Shown here in pieces: positions 10,154 through 22,384 of a stretch of 64,000 nucleotides of DNA. Within the stretch, counting starts at the first letter, position 1, and each line of letters starts with the position of its first letter. The position numbers and the translations under genes were made by a program. The stretch lies in NCBI RefSeq assembly GCF_051020765.1, contig NC_134939.1:1700901-1764900 (forward strand). The letters are read 5' to 3'. The notes beneath the pieces were generated by a model. That model was given only the letters and a program-made list of their open reading frames with translations, made no database searches and had not been told where the DNA came from. The DNA comes from Lasioglossum baleicum (Eukaryota; Arthropoda; Insecta; Hymenoptera; Halictidae).

Positions 10154-10911
10154 CAGAGTTGGGCATTAATCGATTGAAATTTTAATCATGATTGATTGAT
10201 TAATGTGTACGATTAAAGAAAGAAATCGTCGAAAAATCGACGATTGATTCAATCGATTGATGAAATTAATCGTCAATCTTTGATTAAATGAAGAAATCGT
10301 CGAAAAATCGGCGATTGATTCAACCGATTGATTTAATCGTCAATCGTTGATTAAAAAAAGGAATCATCGAAAAATCGAATGATTTAATCAATTGTTGAAG
10401 TTAATTGGCTCATGGTCTACCCATAAATTGTAATAAGGAGGGAGAGAGAGACAGAGAGAGAGAGGGAGCAGAGAGCCGATGGGGAATTGACAGAAATAAT
10501 AATACATTTCAACGAAAACATGTTTCAACAAAAACATGGTCGTAGCTTTTCAGGAATAATAACTTCAAACATAAAAGAATAGACTAAATGACAATACAAC
10601 TAAACTCAGTTTACATTTTTTTCAGTATTCATACAGTTCTGATTACGTATTTAATTTCGAAATTTCAGCAGTGTGTTAATCATTAATCAATTATCCGATT
10701 GACGATTAATAATCGTTAATCGCAATTAACGACTAAAGTAGAAATTTATAGAACTTTAAACTTTAAGAATTAAAATTTTTAAGAACTGAAGTAGAAATTT
10801 AATCGTTAATCGCAATTAACGACTAAACGAGGAGATTAATTGTTAATTGCGATTAACGATTGAAGTAGAAATTTAGTCGTCAATCGTTGATTAAAATTTT
10901 GCCCAACTCTG
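10154..10911. mobile_element. hAT-type MITE with 8-bp target duplication
   Basis: The ends CAGAGTTGGGCA and TGCCCAACTCTG are perfect inverted repeats, flanked by the 8-bp duplication CACTGGAA (10146-10153 and 10912-10919). Both are hallmarks of hAT elements. The interior has repeated AAATCGTCGAAAAATCG and ATCGATTGA words. Only the right end of a second copy is seen at 36826-36860. Confidence 0.88.
10441..10474. repeat. GA-rich simple repeat
   Basis: GAGAGAGAGACAGAGAGAG run inside the hAT MITE. Confidence 0.8.
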
Positions 10912-10919
10912 CACTGGAA

Positions 10920-11581
10920 TGCTATGAACATACATATTCTATACAAATTTATGGAATTGGCTACTACATAGAAACGCTACGGAAGCGTTTACGTGCTTAT
11001 CATATTCGTAAATACTGATAACACTTAATGAACGTTTCTCGCTCTAACTGTAAAACAGTGGTTATACAGTGCTTTAAACACAATTTCTATTTCGAGATAA
11101 TAAACTTGCCGCCTGCTATTTAAAACCAATCAGCGCTCGGGCGCATCGCTTATGATGCAGCGCATTAAAAATACGTGGTTCCAAGAAGCTAAAACTGATT
11201 CTTAAATTAGATGAATTTGAAATTCAAGTTTATAAATTTATTGCCTCGAAAACGTGGAGTCGAGAATATACAGTTCGGGGACAATACTATAAGTGGACAC
11301 TCTTAAAAACCGCATAACTTTCTTCAAGATGGTCCAAAGGACGAGAATTTTTTTAAGATGTTAGATCGACTAGTTTGCTAGAGAATGAGTGAACAAAAAT
11401 TTGTTTAGACTGCAATTGGTAGGAATCGTACAAAATTTTTAAAATTATGTCTTGTCAACTTTGTTATCTGAATCTGTAACGGTAATTTAAAACAAATGCG
11501 TTTTGTATTTCACTGAAATCGGTTAATGTTGCAATGAGCTAGAAACGTTTGAAGATTATCACTTATTTTACTGAAATCTTA
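10920..11581. other. no gene recognised
   Basis: AT-rich sequence with text typical of decayed transposons (for example AACCGCATAACTTTCTTC) but no ends that I can pair. Confidence 0.5.
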
Positions 11582-11865
11582 TTTTACTCTTCCCTTTATT
11601 TATTTTAATAAACATTCATGCACGTTTAAGACTTCTTAGGGACGTCTTAAAGACCTCCCGAATGTCCTACGAACGTCTCCTGAACGTCTGTTAGACGTCA
11701 AACAGTCGTATTGAAGACGTCTTCAAGACGTACCATTTTCTAACACAAGAAGTTCAGAAGATGTTCTAAAGACGTTCATAGGACATTCCGGACATCTTTA
11801 AGACGTCTGAATGTCCAACTGCAGACGTCTTAAAAACGTCTTTAAGATGTCTTTGTGTTACTGGG
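11582..11865. mobile_element. CCCAGATA-family fragment (one end)
   Basis: Matches the AGACGTCT-rich side of the CCCAGATA element (compare 60590-60861), ending GTGTTACTGGG. The microsatellite core and the opposite end are missing. Confidence 0.7.
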
Positions 11866-11963
11866 TTTTACGGTTTCAGTGATTAGAGCTTTTTTGTAGA
11901 TCGTAATATCTTAAAGCAGGAGAAAATTTATATCTATTGTGTGCCAATATGTACGTTCCCCAA

Positions 11964-12211
11964 TAGCTGTAGATTAACAAAACGAAAAGGAATTTTATTT
12001 CGGATTGAATGAATCTGTTCTGAATCTTCATCATACTATGTGATACTATGTATAGGCCCTACAGTATCGTGTCAGACTCGTGACCGACACTGACGCACAC
12101 TCGTTGCAAAGTTGATGAAGATTCAGAACAGAATCTAATACATATATATGTTGCTAATTTCCTCTTCAAACCAAAATAAAATTCCTTTTCGTTTTGTTAA
12201 TCTACAGCTGT
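11964..12211. mobile_element. short inverted-repeat element
   Basis: AGCTGTAGATTAACAAAACG (11965-11984) is mirrored by CGTTTTGTTAATCTACAGCT (12190-12209). CTGTTCTGAATCTTCAT is mirrored near 12115-12130. MITE-like; no duplication resolved. Confidence 0.55.
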
Positions 12212-12419
12212 AACCTACAACGTAAGGCAAAGGGTTCTCTTTTCGTAATGTACTCAGCAATGCGAAGGTTTAAAAAAAAGAACAATTGTGATGGATAAAA
12301 GAAACCAAGCAAGCAAGACTTTATGTGTAGTGTTCCTGATTTCTCAACATTTTTCATTTCTCGAGAAATGAGAAATAAGATTAGAATTCTCTCGAGAATT
12401 CTGGCGTGGTAATTCTAGT

Positions 12420-12497
12420 GTTAAATAATATTTTGAACAATGATACAACAATTTTTAGTGGGCCTCAAAGTCATCAATCGAGTGCTAAGGGTTAAGC
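12420..12497 (+). repeat. dispersed repeat A, fragment
   Basis: AATATTTTGAACAATGATAC ... CGAGTGCTAAGGGTTA matches the 3' part of copies 1 and 2. Confidence 0.6.
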
Positions 12498-13224
12498 GCA
12501 CCGCGTACACATTTACTGGCAAGTAAATGAGTCTGATCCGTCGAGCTCCGAGATGAAACGCTATTCGGATAAATTGGAGGGGCGAGTTTAGTGTTCCTGA
12601 TTTCTCAACATTTTTCATTTCTCGAGAAATGAGAAATAAGGTTATATTTCTCGAGAATTCTCGAGAATTTTTAATAAAATAACAAAATATTGGAAAACTT
12701 ATGATATTTGGAATATCGTTGATAATATTTATCGAAAGCGCAGAAAACATTAACTCAATGTTTATTCCTGTTCAATATGTACATTAGGGTAGACCTAAGC
12801 TGTACTTGGAGAAAACTTTTTATCGAGATACAATGCACGCAACTATCCATTATTGTTCCTTTAGGTGAGAAAAAAATTTGTGCAAAGTTTGAGATCGATC
12901 GGATAAAAGGATGACGTGGCGCACTTAAATTGAAAATTTTGAAAATTGTGAAATTCACCTTAACTATGGAACATGACATATCGTTGGATTTGTCTTTTTT
13001 TTCTGAATAGCAATATAGAATAATTATATGACCTCCTTTGAATAAAAATAACGATGACCTTGAAATTTCGAAATATGATTTCCAAAAAATTTGTATTTTG
13101 CCATTATATTCACCTTATTGAACAGTGCAAACTTCTCTGACATTGTTTCGTATAATCACAAGTAACAGAGATATTTAAATACCTACATTAAAATGTAGAA
13201 TATTTTGACTGATGGTAGGACATA

Positions 13225-13892
13225 CAGTAAGCAGCATAACTGATTCCACGCACTTTAAATCAGAACAACTTTTTTATGAATGGACCAAACGACTTCAATT
13301 TCTCTGTAAGGCTAGAAGAATTAGTTTAGTAAATGATGTGTAAAAAATATGTTGAAAAAATGCATTTGGACGGAATTGTGAAAAACAATAGTAAAAATTG
13401 ATTTTTACAACTTTTTTAGCTGGGCCAATAACGAAAATTCAAAACATGTGTCTGATCAGCTGGTATAAATTATATATGCTCCAAAAATTTCATTGAAATT
13501 AGATAATCGGTTTGCGAATTATAAACGATCACGTGTTAAAAATTTGCGGTTTTTCAAGATTTTTGGCCTTTTTACTTTTTACCACTTTTGATCGTTTATA
13601 ATTCGTAAACCAATTAACCAATTTCAATGAAATTTCAGAGCGTATATAATTTATACCAGTTGACAAAAGACATTTTTTAAATTTTATTGGGCCAGCTAAA
13701 AAAGTTGTAAAAATCAATTTTTAGTATTGTTCTTCACAATTCCGACCAGATGCATTTTTTCAACTTATTTATTACACGTCATTTACTAAACTAATTCTTC
13801 TAGCCTTACAGAGATATTGAAGTCGTTTGGTCCACATTCATGTAAAAGTTATTCTGATTTAAAGTGTGTGGAACCAGTTATGCTCCTTACTG
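13225..13892. mobile_element. CAGTAAGCAGC palindromic element (TA target)
   Basis: The ends CAGTAAGCAGCATAACTG and CAGTTATGCTCCTTACTG are flanked by TA. The whole 668 bp folds as a near-complete palindrome, with its centre near 13560. A half copy is at 14913-15283. Probably Tc1/mariner-related and non-autonomous. Confidence 0.78.
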
Positions 13893-14243
13893 TATGTATT
13901 TGTTCATTTTCGAAAATATGTTATAAAATAAATGAGATTCATACGAATTTTCCTAGATTTAAATTTCTCGAGGAATGAGAAACAAACAATTATAAAATTT
14001 CTCGAGAAATTCTCGAGAAAAAATTATCGAGAAGGAACACTACTTATGTGTAGTGGTGGTAGTGCAGTATATCTCCTATACTGCCTTGTACTCTATGTAT
14101 ATACTCTACAGTTCTACACAGTAATTACCTAGTCGATATGCACTAGCTGTACCCAGTGCCCAGTGGATGCACGTCTGTCTGTGTCCATACAGAGATACGA
14201 GATACTCATTTTGAACAATACATATCGCTATCAGCACAATATA

Positions 14244-14568
14244 CAGGGTGTCCCAAAAATGTTGTACTTCCTCGAAAGAGATTCTGTGAAGTAACTTTTT
14301 CTCTTTGCGAAAATATTCCTGGCGACTTTGTTGAAGGAGAAATGCACGAAAAATACGGACCAATTCAGAGCAGGCTACAGCTCAGTGTGGCGTTTGCGTT
14401 GACCAAGCCGGAATCCATCCACTGTAGCCGTGCTCTCATTGATCCGAGTTTTTCGTTAACGACTTCTTAACAAAGCTGCAGAGAACATTTTCGCGGACGA
14501 AAAAGTTTCTTCAAATGATCTCAGTAATTACCCCTTCCAAGGAAATATAACATTTCTAGGACACCCTG
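14244..14568. mobile_element. CAGGGTGTCC MITE (TA target)
   Basis: The ends CAGGGTGTCCCAAAAA and TTTCTAGGACACCCTG are flanked by TA. Contains the inverted CCAAT-type block shared with 42835, 47801, 49494 and their right ends (ACGGACCAAT at 14353). Confidence 0.75.
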
Positions 14569-14678
14569 TATAACTTACGATGCAATGCGATTTTAACCTT
14601 CACTCAGTGTACTGTGATTCTAATGTTAATCGTGTACCGGGCTGTAATTGCATCCCCACACATATTTCGTGTAAAATG

Positions 14679-14915
14679 TTAAGAAATTGTCAACAAAAGC
14701 ATTTTTGAAATGTTATTGATTTTTAAAAGACAAGTATACAATACTTTAAACATATAATGTAAAATTAAAAAATTAAGAAGTTTTGTGGAAACAAAATAAT
14801 AAAATGATGCATTGTCAGAATCAGAATCATCTTCTTCATAAATTTCAGCTTTTATGCATGTATCGCAAATATTTTTATTATGGTTTTTACACGCTGCTTT
14901 TTGACAAATATACAA
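14679..14915 (-). pseudogene. possible piggyBac-type transposase C-terminal remnant
   Basis: The frame starts with a cysteine/histidine cluster CQKAACKNHNKNICDTC (C-x4-C-x2-H-x4-C-x2-C), then an acidic run (YEEDDSDSDNAS) and a hydrophobic tail. The cluster resembles the zinc-binding tail found in some insect piggyBac-like transposases. The coding region is cut at its start by the half palindrome beginning at 14913. Assignment is tentative; no DDD domain is present. Confidence 0.25.
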
Positions 14916-15283
14916 TAAGGATTATAACTGATTCCACACACTTTCAATCAGAATAACTCTTTTATGAATGGAACAAACGACTTCAATTTCTCTGGAAGGC
15001 TAGAAGAATCAGTTTAGTAAATGACGTCTAATAAATAAGTTGAAAAAATGCATTTGGTCGGAATTGTGAAAAACAACAGCAAAATTTGATTTTTACAACT
15101 TTTTTAGTTGGGTCAGTGACGAAAATTATAAGATATGTTTTGTAAAGTCGTATGAATTATATACGTTCGGAAAATTTCATTGAAATTGGTTATTTGAATT
15201 ATTATATAAACGATCAAAAGTAGTGAAAATTGCAATTTTTCATGATTTTCGGCCTTTTTACCACTTCTGGTCGTTTATAACTT
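14913..15283. mobile_element. CAGTAAG-family half copy
   Basis: Matches one arm of the 13225-13892 palindrome, from TAACTGATTCCACACACTTT to the GGCCTTTTTACCACTT centre. The opposite arm is absent. Confidence 0.7.
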
Positions 15284-16690
15284 TCTTTCGTTTAATACTT
15301 TCTTGCCAACCCAATATATTAAAGAGCCTAAAATTTATCTATTTGCGATTTATATTAATATAGCTATAAAGAGAACCTTCTAATCGATAGAGTAGATAAT
15401 GTTTTTTAATTGGAGAAACATACTGAATATGATAGTAAAGTTTCTGTGAAAACATCTCTCTAATAGACACTGTTTGAGAAGAACATCGAAGATACAGAGT
15501 TTCCGCAAACACGATTTTGTAATTCTCGACTTACGGTTATTATAGGTTGTTGTCGATGGGAATAATCACACATGTTGATTTTCAATTAGAATTAAACCAT
15601 AATACTGTCATAGAAAAAATTGCTTTGTATTATTATTCCTACAATCCTGAGTGTTCCTAACATGACCGCAGAATATTTTATCATCTTTGTAATAACATTT
15701 ATACTGTACCAACATAATATAATGTCCAACTATAAATTGCGAAAATACAAACTGCTATGTTTTCTACGTACAGCAGTTATGCATATTAATATATTATGCA
15801 CATACTTGTAGCATAAATTATTTTAACTATTTATTACATTATTACGTAGTGTGCATAAGGTACAGAATTAATATGATTATTTATTAATTATTCAGTAGGC
15901 TACCATTGCATTATTCAGTCAGATTACATTGAACATCTTGTAGTAAAGCTAGCATATAAATGAGAGGATACAGATCAGACTATAGCGGAGAGATAGCGGA
16001 GATCACTCATGTCGATTTATTTTCCTTGTCGACTACTGTTCCGGCCGATCTATGCTCAACTGATCTGTTTTCAACCGACGCACAGTGTTTCGATCAATGA
16101 TAACTACATGGACAAAACTCATAACTTAATTCCGTAAAAAATAGATGTTCTTCGTATGAACTACTGTCTATACAATAAGAATATTTATATTTCGCTGTCG
16201 GTATAACGTCCGAAATCTGTTTTACCGACAGAAATCTATTAGCATTCTAATTTCAAACTCTACTACATTTCTTATGGCAGTTATTATATGTTCTTATTCA
16301 AAAGCAATGTCAACTGATATTATCAAAATAAGTTTTATATATAATATTTTACATATCTAAAACTAAATGTTTATGATGGAAACTAACAGTGAAGGTGCCT
16401 TTGTTTGTTTTAATAAATTCCGCCAATTATTTTTATTTTTGAGGTTATACTTGTAATATATAAACACTTGAAAGTAGATAATCCACGCCAATACACGCAA
16501 TAAATTTTGTTGCGAGCATTAGAGCAGCCTTCAAGCTTTCTTTCTATGTAAATTTTAAAGTGCGGAAATGTGCTGAAATGAACAATATTAATGTTTTTAG
16601 GAACAGTAATCGCTGTTTCACCAAGGGAATTTTTCGACGTGTGGAATGATTTTGAGTAAAACAATATCGTCTCAATGAAATATATAATTC
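15284..16690. other. no gene recognised
   Basis: About 1.4 kb of AT-rich sequence. Small open stretches (15620-15811 plus; 16410-16664 minus) have no motif that I recognise. Confidence 0.5.
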
Positions 16691-16691
16691 T

Positions 16692-17507
16692 ATTTTAAAC
16701 AAATTATGTATAGAAATAAAATCTACAGAAGCTGAGAGATCTATACGGACTAACATTTCTAAAATTTGCAGTCGCATAAATGAAAAATGGAATAAAACCG
16801 GACGAAAACTTGAAGCATTTCGAAAGAAATTTACACATAAAAAAATGGCAAGAGATGCAAAAGATAAATTTGATTTAAAGGTGAGAAAGAGTGAAATTCA
16901 AAGGACAAATTGGGACTTAGAAAAGATATGCCAAAGCAGGGATATGGCTCCACAAATGACGGAAACACGGCTCGACGATTTTTTAAAAATTCTGCTGCGA
17001 GTTCACAAATTACAGGAATTGATCAGAACTTAATAGAGAACTTGGGAGTCATTTTCTTATCAAGCAATATCTTCCAGCCAAAAGATTGATATAAAGAAAT
17101 TCAATGCTTTCTGTTTAGAAACGAAGGATATATATTTAAATTCATATTCTTGGTATTTTATGCCTGTAACTTTGCATAAATTGTTCTATCACAGCTCTGA
17201 CATAATTCGCAATTGCATTGTACCTATTGGTCAGCTTTCGGAAGAGGCTCACGAGGCTCGAAATAAGGACTGCAGAAGATACCGAGGACATCATACACGA
17301 AAAATATCACGCGTTGCCACAAATAAAGACTTGTTGACGATGTTGTTAATCTCGTCAGATCCACTCATAAATAGTTTTAGAGTGTCACATACGAAGAAGT
17401 ATAAATCGCTTCAGCCAAGATTAAGGAATTTATTGGTATCAGACGAAAATTCGTCTAATGAAAGCGCTATGTCATCATGTAAAGAAGAATTTAGTGATGA
17501 AATATAA
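16692..17507 (+). pseudogene. frameshifted ORF of a recurrent insect transposon-like protein family
   Basis: Three pieces can be read. The first (16692-16930) is basic and contains KWNKTGRKLEAF and TNWDLEK. The second, in another frame (about 16960-17090), contains GNTARRFF and ITGIDQNLIE. The third (17130-17507) contains SYSWYFMPVTLHK, then IGQLSEEAHEARNKD and a serine/acid-rich end at a true stop (17505-17507). I recall these motifs from an uncharacterised protein family present in many copies in insect genomes, which suggests a transposon-borne gene. Frameshifts and an in-frame stop at 17031 show decay, and the middle of the protein appears shortened. Function unknown. Confidence 0.5.
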
Positions 17508-17577
17508 TACATTTATTTTCAATTTTATTTATCTTGTTTTGTTATTTTTTATTCACTATTAATTTATTATGTTAAAA

Positions 17578-17645
17578 TTACACTATAGAGCCACATAACA
17601 CACGATAGTCATAACTAGTCATAACTATGTGGCTCTATAGTGTAA
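17578..17645. other. 20-bp perfect hairpin
   Basis: TTACACTATAGAGCCACATA and its exact complement (17626-17645) surround a 28-nt loop that contains two ATAACTAGTC-like repeats. Minimal inverted-repeat element or structured relic. Confidence 0.7.
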
Positions 17646-18066
17646 TGTCATAACAAGAGAGTTTTGTCCAGCTACTACCTCGAATCGCAACACTGTGCGA
17701 CGTCGTGTAGCCGAGCGGCTGACGTCACGTGAGCCGCGCGGCCCCCCACTTTGCGTCCGCGGAACGCGTGATTTTCGGCAGATACCGGCTGATCAAGAGT
17801 CATTCGCACTGTTAACGGCCACCGCTTTACATGTTTACGTTTTCCATACTTCGTACAACCGTTAGCAGTCGTCTCACCCCATCGTCGTTCACACCGCATA
17901 CGCGTATAATTATTGTTGTACATCGCGTCTATTGTTAAGTTTAGTTCTACTGCGTTACATTAAAAGTGTGTGTGACACCAGTGGACATACTATCACTGAC
18001 CTTTCATGAACTCCCACTGATCTTCGTATCCGATCTTCAACAACTACTTTTACGCATATCGATAAA
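17646..18066. other. GC-richer stretch, no gene recognised
   Basis: 17690-17900 is clearly richer in CpG than its surroundings. An 82-residue minus-strand frame (17675-17923) has no motif. Could be a decayed regulatory or transposon segment. Confidence 0.4.
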
Positions 18067-19125
18067 ACAAATTTCAACTTTTTAAAAGTATTTCGATTCC
18101 CACTATGCGATTCTTATAGAGTTTTCCGCGCTGATTCCGAATCTGGTTTTAATTTGTTTCCTATACGTCCAGTTTTTGAAAAAATGGAGTTAAAAAAAAA
18201 AGACATATTTTTCAACTTTAAACAAATATTGCGATGTTATTATAAAAGATATTGAATTGTTCTTTACAGCAAAAAATTCTGTAGACTTCCCCGAATACAG
18301 TGATATCCAATATTAATACATTATGATTGTTTAAACATGTTTAAACAATGATTAAAGACGGAGATGCACCACTTTTGCACCAATTTTTACTGATATTTTC
18401 GAATTTATCTCAAAAAATAAGGGTCCAGCGAAAAATTGAACTATACCACGCGAAAGAGCAGACTTTTATCTTGAGAAACCCCCCCGGTGAAGTTTGCATG
18501 GTCGACGTTTTCTTCGAACCAGAAAGCAAAATATCTTCGCCCGACACGAGTTGTCACCAGTGGCGCTCACCACCAGAACGGTCGTTCGCCGCTCCGTATC
18601 CCGTCACTGCGCCGTATCCCGTACCGAGCGCCACTGGCGGAAACTCATGTCGCGCGAAGATATTTTGCTTTCTGGTTCGAAAAAAACGTCGACCATGCAA
18701 ACTTCACAGGGGGGTTTCTCAAGATAAAAGTCTGCTCTTTCGCGTAGTACAGTTCAATTTTTCGCTGGACCCTTATTTTTTGAGATAAATTCGAAAATAT
18801 CCGCAAAAATTGGTGCAAAAGTGGTGCATCTCCGTCTTTAATCATTGTTTAAACATGTTTAAACAATCATAATGTATTAATATTGGATATCACTGTATTC
18901 GGTAAAGTCTACAGAATCTTTTGCTGTAAAGAACAATTCAATATCTTTTATAATAACATCGCAATATTTGTTTAAAGTTGAAAAATATGTCTTTTTTTTA
19001 AACTCCATTTTCTCAAAAACTGGACGTACAGGAAAAAAATTAAAACCAGATTCGGAATCAGCGCGGAAAACTCTATAAGAATCGCATAGTGGGAATCGAA
19101 ATACTTTTTGGCTGTTGGACAGTGT
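18067..19125. mobile_element. CACTGTCCAACA palindromic element, copy 2 (left end lost)
   Basis: Aligns with copy 3 from ACAAATTTCAACTT to TGTTGGACAGTGT. The left terminal ACACTGTCC is missing. Its centre (18540-18660) is a GC-rich inverted repeat with CGCCACTGGCG and CGTATCCCGT words. Confidence 0.75.
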
Positions 19126-19590
19126 AATATTCAGACAGGCAACAATCTTCACAATTGCTGGAAAATTCATAATTGATGGGATTTCTGATTTACTACCCAC
19201 TACAAGACGTACATAATGGAGGTAAACTAATTTATTTTCTAAAAAACAATTTGATGATATCTAAACTCCTCGAAAATTTCAGCATTTTAAACAAGATTTG
19301 TTCAATGGTCTTCGCCTTTCAAAATCACTTTAATCCTCCTATAAATTCCTCCCATCGTTAAAAATTAACGAAGTGTGTTTTTTAGACTATGTTTTACGTC
19401 TGAGACACTGCGTATATAAATTTTTCATGTTGATTTGCAGAATCTCAATACGTCTTACCAGTAAATATGTATTTTTAACGAGAAACAATATTAAAGGTGA
19501 AGGTTTTCTTGTGGACTGACTTGTCCTGTGTTGTTGTCGAGGGGGTAAGCTTGTTAACAGCAATCAACTGATAGAAACAGATATAATATA
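19126..19590. other. no gene recognised
   Basis: AT-rich spacer between two elements. Confidence 0.5.
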
Positions 19591-21179
19591 CACGGTGAGT
19601 CACCGAACGTTATCACCTCAAGCATCTTTGTTGAGAGAAATTGCGCGAGAAGCAAACATGAGTCAAATATTGCTAAATTATCTCTGAAGTGGTACGAGAC
19701 CTACTTTTATATGAAATCTGCATTTCTTCGATTCTTTTCGTGTTTTTCATTTTTTACAACCGTAGTTTGCAACGGAAAAATCTGGAAATGATACCTAATA
19801 TGTGGTTTGGTATCCGAAATGTGTCAGATTTTTTTGGGTTTTCAGATTTAGGGAAAATGAGCCAAAAACTGGCATTTCGATTTTTCTCAATAACTACCCT
19901 TACAGATGAGATATGGGGCTGAAACTTGTCAGGGAGGGGTCTTTTTGGGTAGGCTATCGAATGGTTCAAGCTCGAATAAAATCCCGCCGGAGGCGAATTT
20001 CACCCGGCTATTTTCTTTTTCATAATTAGTGAACTTTGAGCGCGGATATCTCGGAAACTATGCGAGATAGCGAAAAACTTAATCGAATCAATCTTTTGGC
20101 ACGTTTTGTCAGCTTTAATTTCATATTAAATAATCTTATCGCTAGGGTGCATAGTTTGCGAGATATAAGCCGAAAGCCGAAAAAGGGGACCTTCTACGTG
20201 CCCCCCTGCACCCCGCTCACCGCCTAGGAGTGGGGACTTTTAGTATGTTTACCTCCTAACTAGTTCAAACACAGACCCAAAGTTAAAAATGCTGTTCCTT
20301 CCATTTCCCTCTACAACTTTACGTTGACCGGACTAAAAGTAGCACAACACGAGTTCTGTCCCGACATATTTCATCTAGACACACATCCCTACATCAGGCA
20401 TTACACGCGATTTTCAAAATCGAGTTAATTTTTGTCAATGGGAACTACATCAAAATCGTTCATTTTTTTCTAATGTCTTGTTTACGGACGAATCAACATT
20501 CATTAATCACGCTTCTATTAATCTACGGAATGTTCATTATTGGGCCGTTGATTGGTCCTTGCAAAACCGCTATGATATGTGGTACCAACATGACGGCTGT
20601 TCTGCTCATTATGTTTTCCAAACCTATGGATTGGCCGAGGTGGAACTGTTTCATGGCCAGCACGTTCACCTGATTAAGTCCACTGGATTTCTTGTTGTGT
20701 GGTCTGCTAAAAGAGACTGTGTACAAAAATGCTTCAACAACAGTTGAAGATATGCATCGCAGGATGTGCGAATATCACCTCGGATGAACTTGTCAGAGTT
20801 CAACATTCCCTCAGAGCCCGTTTACAGGCATGTATCGACGTAGACGGCCATCATTTCGAACATTTATGAAATACAGGTATTCTGCTTCCATATTTTAGTT
20901 TCATACGTTTTTCTGTCCGTGACCTTGAATGACCTTGTGTAATTTTAGTCACTGAATTCGTAATGAAAGTGACTATTATTGTTGATGTTTGAAAAAGGGT
21001 GGTTCCATTTAAAAAAATAAAGGAGACCTTGATGTCTCTAAAAAAATTACATAAAAACAAAAATATCTTTGGTATCGTATGAGCCCCATTTTACCATTCA
21101 ACTTTGTCCTGAAGACATTTAATGTATCTTTGAAAACAACAAAGATATTTGAGGTGATAACGTTAGGTGACTCATCCTG
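19591..21179 (+). mobile_element. decayed mariner-like transposon
   Basis: The ends CACGGTGAGTCACCGAACG and CGTTAGGTGACTCATCCTG are inverted and TA-flanked, followed inward by the shared CAAATATCTTTGTTG-type subterminal sequence. The interior encodes remnants of a DDE transposase (20397-20869). End fragments of the same family are at 25193-25240 and 29031-29240. Length (1.59 kb) is close to that of a complete mariner-like element. Confidence 0.75.
20397..20869 (+). pseudogene. mariner-like DDE transposase, C-terminal remnant
   Basis: Readable motifs in order: VLFTDESTFINH (first catalytic Asp), NLRNVHYWAV, then a deletion of several tens of residues, YQHDGCSAHY (second Asp), and in another frame the equivalents of WIGRGGTVSW, LDFFLWG and TVYKNASTT. 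The end is a C-terminal tail like RARLQACIDVDGHHFEHL with stop TGA at 20867-20869. These motifs are typical of a mariner-related transposase abundant in ant genomes. At least two frameshifts and one deletion make it non-functional. Confidence 0.75.
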
Positions 21180-21637
21180 TATAGGCTACTAACAATAAGA
21201 AAAATTCGAGTTCCAGCATTCTATGATATCTTTTATGATGATATGTCCCGAGTAGCATCTTCGTGCCATTACTTTCTGTAAATTGGTCTACACTAAAACA
21301 ACGTATTACCACGTATTACAAATCAATAACACGTTGCTGTTATTGATCAAGAACTGCTAAAGTGACGATAGGGATAGGTAAGGAACAGATTAACCCATAA
21401 GTGAATTATTGGGGCCGATGCGAACCCACACAAAATGCCGATAATTATTTAATGTGTAACTAATAATAATACAACTATTTGTGGATTTAGATGAAATTTG
21501 ACTATCTCATAACGTTTCTATTTAATATGTACTTCTATACAGATAAATATTAAATATAATTGAATTGAATCATTGCATTTATATAGTACATTTTGGAGGT
21601 CTGCTTACAATTTGCTACTAAAACTTCAAACAAGCCT
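21180..21637. other. no gene recognised
   Basis: AT-rich spacer between the mariner-like element and the hAT foldback. Confidence 0.5.
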
Positions 21638-22384
21638 ATTTAAAGCAGGGACTTAATACCGGTAAAATTTGTATACCGGTATTGCGACAGGGACTTAATA
21701 CCGGTTAAAATTTTTATACCGGTATTACGCATACCGGTAAAATTTTCATACCGGTATTACGCCGTGTGACGTAATACCGGTATAATCTTGGTAACGGTAT
21801 TGGGCCAACAGAATATACCGATAACCGATATGAAATACCGGTATTTTTCGGTTTGTTGGAGAAGGGGAAATGGGGCAAGTGGGATATTCCGCACGCTTCG
21901 CCCGATCCCCACTTTTCGACTCGCGCGTAGCTCCTGGCGTTCATAGGAGTAGGAACAGATGTCGCTACTACATACAATGTATTTCTACGGCGACTACGCC
22001 AATGGATTCCCGTTCGCCGCATCGCTCGCTCTGTCTCGCTTGGTTTTATATAGTAATAAAATATATTTATCAAATGTAAGTTTTTATATGAATTTTATAA
22101 TATGAATTTGGTAAAATTTTAGATAATGTTAACGAGATTTCCCGCTTACGGTCACGAAACAATTAAGAATTATATAGCTGACACTGGAAAACTACACATA
22201 AACCAATAAACTAGTAATATATTAATTATACATTTACCGGTAATTTTTTCGGTTCCGTATTTCATTATTTACAACTTTTTAGTATCTAATTTATATTTCC
22301 AATTGTAAGATATTCTTATTTGCATTATCCAGTTCCGTAACGAGGGCGTGGCGAAAGAGGCGCCCGTCACGGGCGCAACTGGGT

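Larger units (their letters stand above)
12327..14043. mobile_element. GTAGTGTTCC element with 6-bp duplication, nested
   Basis: The ends GTAGTGTTCC (12327-12336) and GGAACACTAC (14034-14043) are perfect 10-bp inverted repeats, flanked by TTATGT on both sides (12321-12326, 14044-14049). The subterminal parts carry repeated CTCGAGAAAT palindromic words at about 12360-12405, 12615-12670 and 13965-14033. A second AGTGTTCCTGATTTC start lies at 12590. The interior holds a fragment of repeat A (12420-12497) and the palindrome at 13225-13892. Superfamily not assigned. Confidence 0.6.

Noticed and set aside
18348..18845. Overlapping frames on both strands in the CACTGTCC palindromes
   Set aside because: Mirror-image frames of a palindrome, with no domain.
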